From: SAR202 cluster bacterium
GTDB taxonomy: Bacteria > Chloroflexota > Dehalococcoidia > Lucifugimonadales > Lucifugimonadaceae
DNA length: 60,421 nt
Assembly (NCBI GenBank): GCA_016872495.1
Contig: VGZT01000009.1
Location: 1-60,421, forward strand
Reading direction: 5' to 3'
Both the position numbers and the translations under genes were made by a program. Each line of letters begins with the position of its first letter. The first letter of the stretch is position 1. Shown piece by piece: positions 10,323 to 18,207 of this stretch. A model generated the notes under the pieces. It made no database searches and was not told where the DNA came from. It saw only the letters and a program-made list of their open reading frames with translations.

Positions 10323-11255
10323 TCAGGGACAGTCAAGCGCAGTCTGCAGGGACTCCAGGTTCCGATCCATGATCGTGAAGTAGGTACTGCCGGCGGCTGC
10401 TTCGGCAGAGGTCAAGTATTCAAGCGGGTGCAGGGGCAGGACGGTAGCGCCTACGGTCTCAGCGATCTGCGCCACTAGCTTCTCGTTGACGACCGGCTCG
10501 GCGAGCACGTGCCTGATCCCCTGCTCCCGCATCAGGTCGACGATCCTGGCGATAGTCGCCGGGCTCGCCGCTTCCTCCGCCTCCAGGCCCGACAGCCCTG
10601 CCTGTTCCACGCCGAAGTCTTCGAGGAGGTGACCGTAGGCCTCGTGTGAAACGACGGCAGTCTTGATCCGGCAGCCTTCGAGCGCCTGAGACATGCGTGA
10701 TTCGAGCGACTCAAGCTCCGCGATGAGCGAGTCTGCATTCGCCTCGAATGTGTCGCGGCCTTCCGGGTCGACTTCGATCAGGGCATCGCGTATGCGCTCC
10801 ACCATCTCGATCGCCTCGTGAGGGTTGAGCCATACGTGCGGGTCAGCCTGGTCGTGGCCGTGGCCGTGACCGTCCTTTTCCCCCGTTGTCCCATGCTCGT
10901 CTTCGATGTGCGCCGCCTCGACCGCCATCACCGAGGAGCCGGCCGATTCGAGAGCTCGGCTCATCCAGGTCTCGAAGAACTCACTGACGTAGACGACGAG
11001 GTCTGCCTTGCTTATGGCCGCGAGGTCGGAAGGTCGAGGCTCAAAGTCATGAGCGTGTGCCCCGGTGGGCACGATGGAGGTCAGCCGGATGCGATCGCCT
11101 CCAACGCGCTGCGTGAAGTAGACGGCAGGATAGATCGTGGTAACCACGTGGACCGCGGGCGAGGAGATCGGGACAGGTGTCGGCTTGGCCGAGCTGCAGG
11201 CAATGGCCGTGAGCCCTAGAACTCCGAACACCACCAAGAGAACAAGACGAGCCAT
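10323..11255 (-). CDS. znuA: ZnuA/TroA-type metal-binding lipoprotein (zinc or manganese uptake)
   Basis: 310 residues. Lipoprotein signal ends at Cys20 (AIAC). The cluster A-I fold shows metal ligands His69 ('AHAHDFEPRP'), His140 ('ADPHVWLNPHEAIEM') and His204 ('VVSHEAYGHLL'), separated by a long helix. A His/acid-rich loop (about 117-135, 'EDEHGTTGEKDGHGHGHD') just before the second ligand is typical of zinc rather than manganese binders. No permease or ATPase of a metal ABC transporter lies nearby, so its partners are elsewhere or lost. A palindrome just upstream may be its metal-responsive operator. Confidence 0.88.
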   Translation of the reverse strand: MARLVLLVVFGVLGLTAIACSSAKPTPVPISSPAVHVVTTIYPAVYFTQRVGGDRIRLTSIVPTGAHAHDFEPRPSDLAAISKADLVVYVSEFFETWMSRALESAGSSVMAVEAAHIEDEHGTTGEKDGHGHGHDQADPHVWLNPHEAIEMVERIRDALIEVDPEGRDTFEANADSLIAELESLESRMSQALEGCRIKTAVVSHEAYGHLLEDFGVEQAGLSGLEAEEAASPATIARIVDLMREQGIRHVLAEPVVNEKLVAQIAETVGATVLPLHPLEYLTSAEAAAGSTYFTIMDRNLESLQTALDCP

Positions 11256-11271
11256 GGCACGAGATCCCTTT

Positions 11272-11286
11272 TGATATGCGGTATCA
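11272..11286 (-). promoter_or_regulatory. Palindrome upstream of znuA, possible metalloregulator operator
   Basis: TGATA-N5-TATCA inverted repeat 17-31 bases upstream of the znuA start, in an AT-richer patch with a further TGATAC on the minus strand at 11307-11312. Position suits a Zur/DtxR-like operator, but the motif is not a consensus I can name. Confidence 0.35.
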
Positions 11287-11482
11287 GTTTTACTGGAAAT
11301 TAGACTGTATCACGAGCCTGTCAACTGGTTGGCGCGCCGCGGCCTCTAGCGGGTGATCTATACGACCAACGGGCAATGACCAGTTCGTCGAACGGGACAC
11401 CCGGGAATCGGCCAAAGCCGCCGCACAAGTACAGTCAGCCGCCAGATGACGCCGCTGCTGTAGTGCCGTACCGGGCCATGCA

Positions 11483-11694
11483 CTGCGTGTGAGCAGCGGT
11501 CGTAAAGGGGATCGCCGGTCCACTTCAGGTGAACATGCTCATCCGGATCGATGAGGCCGTCGTCGGCTGCCAGTCCGAGCGCTGCCCACGTGAAGGCCTT
11601 GCCTGGGTAAGCGGACTGGGATAGGTAGTCCGGGTCCCCCAGGAGTGAACGAGGAAACCGCCGCGCGCCACGACTACCCCGTACTCGCTGGCGG
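11483..11694 (-). pseudogene. Relic of a beta-lactamase-like serine hydrolase
   Basis: Minus-strand frames read 'SEYGVVVARGGFLVHSWG', then after a +1 slip 'DPDYLSQSAYPGKAFTWAAL' and 'GLAADDGLIDPDEHV', which resembles the region around the SxxK motif of PF00144 serine hydrolases (GVVVxRxGxxVxxWGDPD...S.xKxFxxxLxGxAxDxGLxDLDxPV). The SxxK itself is altered to YPGK, the frame is broken and both ends are missing. About 70 codons survive. The rest of 11290-11760 holds nothing else I can identify. Confidence 0.5.
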
Positions 11695-11760
11695 GGCGAA
11701 ATATGATGTCACTCCTGCTCCGGGCAGGCGATCCACGCCGGCAACTTCATGCATGCCGGC

Positions 11761-13761
11761 TCATTCGCCGGCCCGGGCGAAGCGGTCCCACAGTATTCCT
11801 GCCTTCTGCTGACACACCTCGACATCCTCCTCGAGCAGGTACCGTTGCTTGACCAGTTTGCGGCTGGCCGCCCGAATGAGGTCGAGGTAGGCCGATTTGC
11901 TGGAGTAGCGTTCCTCGATCGAGGGCCGGAGATCGCCGGACCGAATTCGAGCTCTCCTGGTAGGAGCGAAGGGAAGGGTCGCTCCGGCGAACATCAGTAG
12001 CTGCGTCTCCCCTCCCACGTCGGGATGCCGGAGCGTCCATCCGGTCGTTGCTGCGAGTGGAACTTGCACCTCGGGCATCCTTATCCCGGCGACCTCATTC
12101 CCGTCGGAGTCAACCGCTGAAACCAACGCGCCGTAGACGCTGCCGACCTTCGGCGGCAACGTCGTCACCTGCTCGCGCGCCTGCAGCAGGCCAAAGTCCC
12201 GCCGACGCGGGTGGGCATGGTGCCCCGGGTATGCCGAGCCCGGTATCGCATCAAAGACCACCCGGAGTTGTTCGACTGACACCGCGGTTCCGTCATCGAC
12301 GCGCGGGTGGCAGCTGGAGGGCGGCTCCACGCCCCCGGCGACCCACCGGTCCAGGTTCTCCAGGCAGGCCCTCAGCAACGGCGCGTAGTCGATCACGTTG
12401 CGCAGGTTCTGTGAACGGTCCGCCACGAAGTTGACGGCAGCGCCGAGATCGCTCGGAGGCCACGTCCCCAGACCGTGCTCCGTGCCCGCAAAGGCATACA
12501 CCCGTACATTGGGACCGGGATCGATATCACGGGTGCCATCGGGGTCGGTATGCACCAGCGACGCGTCCCCACGGTGGTACTCCGCCGAGGAATTGGTGTA
12601 GAAGACCTTCAGCCTGCTCCCACGGGCGTCCAATCGACCGTGCAATGAACCGGCTTCCTCGGTCTTGGGGTCGGTACTCAGAATGCTGGTGAAGGGGAAC
12701 AACTGCGTCAGCATGTTGTTCCGGTCCTTGGAGTTCTGGCCAAAGCGCTGGTTGAACTCCCCGCGCATGCCCCCTGCTACATTCGCGATGACGCCATCCA
12801 GCGCCTCCCGGCCCTGCTGGTCGAGGTTGAAGTCGTTGTGGACATAGGTGCGCAGGAAACGTCCTGTCTGCGACATTCCGTAGGCGTAAGCGTGACGGAT
12901 CCCGGGCACCGGGGACTCAAGGCGGGGCGCTCCGTATTTGAACCACGATGTTGCGTCCCGCAGCGCCGCAAAGCTGAGTCCCAGCACGCGTGCTCCGGCG
13001 GTCGTGTACACGATCTGGTACAGGCGGCCCTTCTTGAACTTTTCCGGGGCGCAGACGTAGTCGGGGTCCGCGACGTACTTCCCGGAATCATCGATACGCC
13101 CGAATCGCCAGGAGCTTCTAGGGACGGGGTGTGGAGCCCCATCAGGCTCAGCGCGGTACTCCATCGAGGCGTTGCGCTCTTCCAGGTCTGCGGCTGGATA
13201 CGCTCGATGATTCTTGTCGGAAAGCAGGAAATTGTGCGTGTCGACCGGCGACTGCAGCTGCGAATACACCTTGCCGCGAATCGGGGTGCCGTCCGGGTTT
13301 GCCGCATCCGGGCCACGCAGGGTTATCAGGGCCGGGTGAGGCGGAGCGTCCTTCTGCCAGCCACACGCTACGACCACATAGCCCCGGCGCATCAGAAAGC
13401 CGTCGCCCGCGTCAACGGGGACGTCGATCGGGGTCCGTTCGTCGATCGCCGGGCGGGTCGCGCGGTTGAAGTTTGGCAACGCGACGCGGTTCCCGCGATT
13501 GACGACGTCGAGCACCATCTTCCCGGTCGCCCGCGCCCGGTCAACTGGCAACAGGATGGAGATATCGGCGTTGAACTCCACCATGCCTGCGTGATTCCGC
13601 GGCGCCAGCTTCAGGTCGGTAATGCGCTCGTTGGCCGGGTTCAAAGGATCGATTTCGAAGTAGAGCCGCCCGCGCAACTCTTCGTAGGGTCCAACGTCAC
13701 CCCAACTGCGGCCGTCGGACAGCGGACGCCTAAACAGCAGCTCGAATCGCTCGACAGGCAC
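11761..13761 (-). CDS. Large alpha/beta hydrolase domain protein (Abhydrolase_10-like)
   Basis: 666 residues from GTG 13761, chosen because GGAGGG lies four bases upstream and because the longer frame would run into the divergent gene at 13884. The family (alpha/beta hydrolase domain proteins of 500-700 residues) is recognised by 'LPVDRARATGKMVLDVVNRG' near the N terminus, the nucleophile elbow 'AYGMSQTGRFLR' with Ser297, and the late 'FAGTEHG' segment that should supply the catalytic His. Substrate unknown; members are annotated as putative esterases. A signal peptide is not evident with this start. It is transcribed divergently from the neighbouring ATPase gene. Confidence 0.8.
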   Translation of the reverse strand: MPVERFELLFRRPLSDGRSWGDVGPYEELRGRLYFEIDPLNPANERITDLKLAPRNHAGMVEFNADISILLPVDRARATGKMVLDVVNRGNRVALPNFNRATRPAIDERTPIDVPVDAGDGFLMRRGYVVVACGWQKDAPPHPALITLRGPDAANPDGTPIRGKVYSQLQSPVDTHNFLLSDKNHRAYPAADLEERNASMEYRAEPDGAPHPVPRSSWRFGRIDDSGKYVADPDYVCAPEKFKKGRLYQIVYTTAGARVLGLSFAALRDATSWFKYGAPRLESPVPGIRHAYAYGMSQTGRFLRTYVHNDFNLDQQGREALDGVIANVAGGMRGEFNQRFGQNSKDRNNMLTQLFPFTSILSTDPKTEEAGSLHGRLDARGSRLKVFYTNSSAEYHRGDASLVHTDPDGTRDIDPGPNVRVYAFAGTEHGLGTWPPSDLGAAVNFVADRSQNLRNVIDYAPLLRACLENLDRWVAGGVEPPSSCHPRVDDGTAVSVEQLRVVFDAIPGSAYPGHHAHPRRRDFGLLQAREQVTTLPPKVGSVYGALVSAVDSDGNEVAGIRMPEVQVPLAATTGWTLRHPDVGGETQLLMFAGATLPFAPTRRARIRSGDLRPSIEERYSSKSAYLDLIRAASRKLVKQRYLLEEDVEVCQQKAGILWDRFARAGE

Positions 13762-13883
13762 TGAACCCTCCGTGGCACCCCTTGATAGAATCCGGGCCGG
13801 AACGAAACCGCTGCGATGGCCCAGAGAAGTCGCCTGAGCACCAGTTGCCAGGCTGAATCCTACCCCGAGGACCTGCCCGACCG

Positions 13884-14885
13884 ATGCCAACACTGCTGAT
13901 CGTCTCGACGTCGCCAGGAGCGGGCAAGACCGCTGTAGGCTGCTGGATCGCGGCTAAATTCGTGGCGGCCGGCCGCAAACCGGCCCTGACCAGTGCGTTC
14001 GTGCGGGCGGGCACCGCTGGGGAACGCGATCCGGAAGCGATGGCCAGACTCGTCCCTGGATCCGCGCCCGGCACGCCCACAAGAATTCAGACCACGTTCC
14101 CGCAGCTTGCTCAGATCCCGGGCGCGGCTGCGGCCATCAATCGGTTAAGCGACCGCGCCGCGCCGATCATCGTCGAAGGGCTCAGTGGCTCACCGGAACT
14201 GAACCTTCGCCTCGCCGAGGAGCTCGACGCGCAGATCCTGATCGTGGCTGCCTGGGGTGACGACCCGTTGGCGGCCGCCCGGACATTCGGGCGACGGACC
14301 CTCGGCGTCATCTACAATGCGCTGCCGCGTTACCGGGAACACACGTTGCGGACAAAGTCCGTCCCCGCGCTGGACGCCGCCGGCGTACCCTTCCTCGGAG
14401 CGATCCCGGATGACCGTCACCTGCTCGCGGTGACGATCACTGAGCTGGCCGCCCACCTCGACGGCAAGATCGTTGACGGCGAGGACAGGGCCGACGGGCT
14501 TGTCGACTACTTCCTGGTCGGCGGCAACATCTGGGACTGGGGCGTCCACTACTTCGGGACCCGCGAAAATGCCGCGGCTGTCATCCGGGGCGATCGGCCT
14601 GACATCCAGATGGCGGCCCTCGCAACCCCGATCAAGGCGCTGGTGCTCACCGCGGGCAAGCCGCCGGTGCCGATCCAGTACGTCCAGTACGAAGCGCGGG
14701 AAGAGGGGGTTCCCCTGATCACGGTGCCGCACGACACACACAAGACGGCGGCCCGCCTCGAAACGGTGCAGGAACGCGCGCGGTTCGACCACCCCGGGAA
14801 GTTGCTGCGCCTGCAGCAGATCGCCGAGGGCGCGGTCAGTTTCGGGCGCATCGAGGAGTCGCTGGCCGTCGGCGCCGTGCGCTAG
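13884..14885 (+). CDS. BioD-like / DRTGG-domain ATPase (Pta N-terminal-like)
   Basis: 333 residues. N-terminal P-loop 'STSPGAGKTAVGCWIA' (about 8-23) of the AAA_26 dethiobiotin-synthetase type, with 'PIIVEGLSG' as the second BioD-like motif. The C-terminal part (about 205-310: 'YFLVGGNIWDWGVHYFGTRE', 'IKALVLTAGKPP') is a DRTGG domain. The same pair forms the N-terminal half of some phosphotransacetylases, but here no catalytic acetyltransferase domain follows. Stand-alone members are annotated as phosphotransacetylase family or cobyrinic-acid-synthase-like proteins; the role is unproven. ATG start; monocistronic with about 50 bases before the helicase gene. Confidence 0.75.
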   Translation: MPTLLIVSTSPGAGKTAVGCWIAAKFVAAGRKPALTSAFVRAGTAGERDPEAMARLVPGSAPGTPTRIQTTFPQLAQIPGAAAAINRLSDRAAPIIVEGLSGSPELNLRLAEELDAQILIVAAWGDDPLAAARTFGRRTLGVIYNALPRYREHTLRTKSVPALDAAGVPFLGAIPDDRHLLAVTITELAAHLDGKIVDGEDRADGLVDYFLVGGNIWDWGVHYFGTRENAAAVIRGDRPDIQMAALATPIKALVLTAGKPPVPIQYVQYEAREEGVPLITVPHDTHKTAARLETVQERARFDHPGKLLRLQQIAEGAVSFGRIEESLAVGAVR

Positions 14886-14926
14886 CGAACGGACACCGCA
14901 ACCTGAGAGTTCCGACCCTCCGCTGC

Positions 14927-14932
14927 TAGAAT
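14927..14932 (+). promoter_or_regulatory. -10 box placing a leaderless start at the helicase GTG
   Basis: TAGAAT ends seven bases before the GTG at 14939, the distance of a transcription start. No Shine-Dalgarno sequence precedes the GTG. Suggests a leaderless mRNA. Confidence 0.4.
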
Positions 14933-14938
14933 CGGGAC

Positions 14939-17173
14939 GTGACATCCCCAGCTTCGACGCAAGCTATTCTCGAAGGCCTCACTGAACGCCAGCGCCAGGC
15001 CGCCACGCACGCCGACGGACCGCTCCTGATTGTTGCCGGTCCGGGAAGCGGCAAGACGCGGGTGATGGCGCACCGCATCGCGTACCTGGTCTCGGCGCTC
15101 AACATCCAGCCCCACCGCATCCTGGCGGTAACCTTCACCAACAAGGCGGCGCGCGAGCTGCGCGAACGCTGCGAGCGCATCCTCGGCGCGCCTGCGGGCG
15201 GGCTTGCGGTCAGGACCTTCCACTCTTTCTGCGCCCAGCTGCTGAGGATCGACGGGGCGCTGGCCGGACTTCAACCGAACTACTCGATCTACGACGACGA
15301 CGACCAGGAGCGCATGGTCAGGCGCGTCCTCGAGGAGTTCGAGATCGATCCCAAGCGCTTTGCCCCCCGTGCCGTGCTGGCTGCGATCTCCGACGCCAAG
15401 AACCAGATGATCGAAGCCCGGCAATACGCGGCCGGGCCAGGCTCGTACTTTGAAGAGATAGTTGCGCGCGTCTATCGCAGGTACCAGGAGCTGCTGCTCG
15501 CCGCCAACGCGGTCGACTTTGATGACCTGCTGCTGGTCACACATCGCCTCTTCGAGAGCAGCCCGGAGGTGCTTGAGAAGTACCAGGCGCGGTTCAAGCA
15601 CCTGCTGATTGACGAGTTCCAGGACACCAATGCCCTCCAGTTCGGCCTGGCACGCATGCTTGCCGCCGGGCACCACAACATCTGCGTGGTGGGTGACCCC
15701 AACCAGTCCATCTACTCCTGGCGGCACGCCGATCCCAGGAACATGCTCGATTTCAAGAGGGTCTATCCGAACGCTCGCACCGTGACTCTGGACCAGAACT
15801 ACCGGTCGACCCAGACGATCATCGAAGCTGCGGCCGCCCTGATCTCGCACAACAAGGGGCGGCTGCCAAATGACCTCTGGACCGAGAACGACAAGGGGGC
15901 GCCGGTCGTGATCGGCGAGGCGTACGACGAGGAAGAAGAGGCACGGCTGGTCGTGCAGGAAGTGGAGCGGCTGGTCCAGGACGACCAGGTCCCCCGGAGC
16001 GCGATGGCGGCCATGTACCGCGTCAATGCCCAGTCACGGGCGCTCGAGGTGGCCTGCAACCGGCATGGAATCCCCTACCAGCTGGTCGGTGGCCTGAAGT
16101 TCTACGAACGCCGCGAAATCAGGGACGTCCTGGCCTACCTGCGGGTGGTCTCGAACCCGGCCGATGATGTCTCACTTGAGCGGGTCATCAACGTTCCAGC
16201 ACGTGGCATCAGCGACCGGACCGTCACCGCGCTCAAGAACACCGCAGCTCGCCACGGGCTCTCGATGTTTGAAGCGATTGCCAGGCGCCTCGACCCGGAG
16301 GTCGGCGTCGCAGAAGCCGTGAACAAGCGAGCGATGACCGCGCTCGAAACATTCTCCGCAACGATCCAGGAACTGGTCGCCCGCAGCTTCGACCTGGCGC
16401 CCACCGACCTGATCGACTTTGTCCTGGACCGGACCGGGTACAAGCGTTTCATTGAACAGGATGAGGAGACGCGCGAGGAACGGTGGGAGAACATCCTTGA
16501 GTTGCGCGCATCCGCCGCCCCCTACGATGGCGCAGATACCCATGAGCGGCTCTGGGACTTCCTCTCAAACGTCTCCCTCGTTTCGGACGTGGACACGATG
16601 GATGGCAATGCAAGCGATGCGCTCACCCTGATCACCCTCCACCAGGCCAAGGGGCTGGAATACGACGCCGTATTCATGCTCGGCCTCGAGGAAGGACTGC
16701 TGCCGCACTCGCGATCGATGGAAGACCCGATGCAGCTCGAGGAGGAGCGCCGCCTTTGCTACGTCGGGATGACGCGTGCCCGCAAGCGCCTGTACATGTT
16801 GCGCTCGTTCAAGCGCGGATTTCGCGGTGGCGGTTTGCCGACCCTCCCGTCCCGCTTCCTGGACGAGTTGCCCCGCAGCCACATCAGCGGTGGGCGGGCC
16901 CAGACCAGGCATGACGCTCGCCGTGCCGAACCCTTCCGCGACCCCGCCTCGCTGCGGCGCGCTGCGGCCACGCCGCTGCCCGCCTCTACGGGTCCCCGAG
17001 ACACATACACGGCTGGCGAGCGCGTGCGCCATTCAGTATTCGGGGAAGGCGTGGTGGTCAGTTGCACGGCGTCGCACGGCGACTTCGAACTGACCGTCGC
17101 CTTCGCAGGCAACGGCGTGAAGCGACTGATGCAAAGCTACGCGAAGCTGGAGAAGGTGCCCCGCGCGGGCTGA
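14939..17173 (+). CDS. pcrA: UvrD/PcrA-family ATP-dependent DNA helicase
   Basis: 744 residues, normal PcrA length. All superfamily 1A motifs are seen: motif I 'VAGPGSGKTRVMAHRIAYL' (about 32-50), Ia 'TFTNKAARELRER', motif II 'LLIDEFQDTN', III 'VVGDPNQSIYSWRHAD', IV 'LDQNYRSTQTI', V 'LHQAKGLEYDAVFMLG', VI 'CYVGMTRARKRLYML'. The C-terminal Tudor-like segment 'GERVRHSVFGEGVV' is typical of PcrA and binds RNA polymerase in that family. It unwinds DNA 3'-5' in nucleotide excision repair and plasmid/phage replication. GTG start; no Shine-Dalgarno, see the -10 box just upstream. Confidence 0.95.
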   Translation: MTSPASTQAILEGLTERQRQAATHADGPLLIVAGPGSGKTRVMAHRIAYLVSALNIQPHRILAVTFTNKAARELRERCERILGAPAGGLAVRTFHSFCAQLLRIDGALAGLQPNYSIYDDDDQERMVRRVLEEFEIDPKRFAPRAVLAAISDAKNQMIEARQYAAGPGSYFEEIVARVYRRYQELLLAANAVDFDDLLLVTHRLFESSPEVLEKYQARFKHLLIDEFQDTNALQFGLARMLAAGHHNICVVGDPNQSIYSWRHADPRNMLDFKRVYPNARTVTLDQNYRSTQTIIEAAAALISHNKGRLPNDLWTENDKGAPVVIGEAYDEEEEARLVVQEVERLVQDDQVPRSAMAAMYRVNAQSRALEVACNRHGIPYQLVGGLKFYERREIRDVLAYLRVVSNPADDVSLERVINVPARGISDRTVTALKNTAARHGLSMFEAIARRLDPEVGVAEAVNKRAMTALETFSATIQELVARSFDLAPTDLIDFVLDRTGYKRFIEQDEETREERWENILELRASAAPYDGADTHERLWDFLSNVSLVSDVDTMDGNASDALTLITLHQAKGLEYDAVFMLGLEEGLLPHSRSMEDPMQLEEERRLCYVGMTRARKRLYMLRSFKRGFRGGGLPTLPSRFLDELPRSHISGGRAQTRHDARRAEPFRDPASLRRAAATPLPASTGPRDTYTAGERVRHSVFGEGVVVSCTASHGDFELTVAFAGNGVKRLMQSYAKLEKVPRAG

Positions 17174-17210
17174 CGTCCCTGAGTGCCGGTGGTTGGCCAG
17201 GCGCCGCAAT

Positions 17211-17240
17211 TTGACACTTTTCGATTACGCTGCCTATGCT
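17211..17240 (+). promoter_or_regulatory. Promoter of the MaoC-MaoC-SDR operon
   Basis: TTGACA (17211-17216), 18-base spacer, TATGCT (17235-17240), about 40 bases before the first MaoC gene. A strong sigma-70 match in a GC-rich background. Confidence 0.6.
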
Positions 17241-17279
17241 CGCCGGCGTCCAAAAGTCGTCGCTCGCTGAGAGGTTTTC

Positions 17280-17732
17280 TTGGCCGAAACGTCCGTCATC
17301 ACCCCTGAGATGCAGGCCCTGGTAGGAACCGACTCCGTCCCGGTCTTCTATGACGTTGAGAAGGGGGCTATCCGGAAATTCGCGCGCGCGATCGGCGATC
17401 CAAGTCCTCTGTATGTTGACCAGAAAGCGGCGGTCGCCGCCGGATATGCCGGCATAATCGCCCCTCCAACCTTTGCTCGGCTGCTGATTCCCGGTCCCGG
17501 AAGCAAGCCGTTCCCGGAGCCATTCCGGCGCATCCTCGATGGTGGAAGCGCCTACCGGTATTCGGAGCCGATCGTGGCAGGCGACCGCATCCGTGTCATC
17601 GCGCGGCTGGTCGAGCTCTTCGAGAAACATGGCCGGCTGGGCACGATGCTGTTCAAGGTCCATGAGATCCGCTATGAGAACCAGCATGGGCGCGTTGCGC
17701 AGGCCCAGCGTTCGACCGTGATTACCTACTGA
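17280..17732 (+). CDS. MaoC-like dehydratase, FAS1/HTD2 N-terminal type
   Basis: 150 residues, TTG start after a GAGAGG stretch. The hotdog hydratase segment is 'FARAIGDPSPLYVDQKAA' then 'AGYAGIIAPPTFA', typical of the FAS1 dehydratase-region (MaoC_dehydrat_N) half. Such halves pair with a second MaoC domain to form a functional hydratase. It overlaps the next gene, the C-type MaoC, by ATGA, so the two are probably made in equal amounts and form a heteromer that adds water to enoyl-CoA or removes it from 3-hydroxyacyl-CoA. Confidence 0.88.
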   Translation: MAETSVITPEMQALVGTDSVPVFYDVEKGAIRKFARAIGDPSPLYVDQKAAVAAGYAGIIAPPTFARLLIPGPGSKPFPEPFRRILDGGSAYRYSEPIVAGDRIRVIARLVELFEKHGRLGTMLFKVHEIRYENQHGRVAQAQRSTVITY

Positions 17733-18175
17733 TGAGCACGCGAAAGGCCGGCGCAATCCTCTATTTCGATGACCTGCGCGTAGGCGATCTGCTGCCGGTG
17801 CTGACCAAGCGGCCCGACACGAGGCAGCTCGTCATGTATGCCGGCGCCTCCGATGACTACGTGCCCATCCACTACGACAAGGATCTTGCCGCCGAGGCCG
17901 GGCACCAGTCGGTGATCGTGCATGGGGCGCTCAAGAGTGCGTTCCTCGGGCAGCTCGTCACGGACTGGATGGGCTCGGAGGGCCGCATCGTAGAGCTGCA
18001 GGTCTCGTACCGGGGCATCGACTACCCTGGCGATGTACTGACCTGCAAGGGCAAGGTCACGGCGCTAAGACGCGAAGGCACACAGAACCTGGTGGATTGC
18101 GACATCTGGCTCGAGAACGGAAAAGGCGAAGTCACGACACCCGGCAAGGCAGTGGTAGCACTGCCGGCGCGCTGA
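17732..18175 (+). CDS. MaoC-like (R)-hydratase partner
   Basis: 147 residues. The R-specific enoyl-CoA hydratase motif is seen as 'YAGASDDYVPIHYDKDLA' followed by 'AGHQSVIVHGAL' (Asp/His catalytic pair of hydratase 2). The end 'KGEVTTPGKAVVALP' is the common terminus of this subfamily. ATGA-coupled to the N-type half upstream and 32 bases before a tandem dehydrogenase, it likely forms the hydratase of a beta-oxidation-like or 3-hydroxyacyl-CoA pathway. Confidence 0.88.
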   Translation: MSTRKAGAILYFDDLRVGDLLPVLTKRPDTRQLVMYAGASDDYVPIHYDKDLAAEAGHQSVIVHGALKSAFLGQLVTDWMGSEGRIVELQVSYRGIDYPGDVLTCKGKVTALRREGTQNLVDCDIWLENGKGEVTTPGKAVVALPAR

Positions 18176-18207
18176 CCGCGTCAGGCGTAGGTCGCGAAAG
18201 GACCCCA

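Noticed and set aside
11353-11373. Short peptide VIYTTNG resembling the IS256 transposase motif
   Set aside because: Only seven residues match and the following sequence does not continue the family; chance cannot be excluded.
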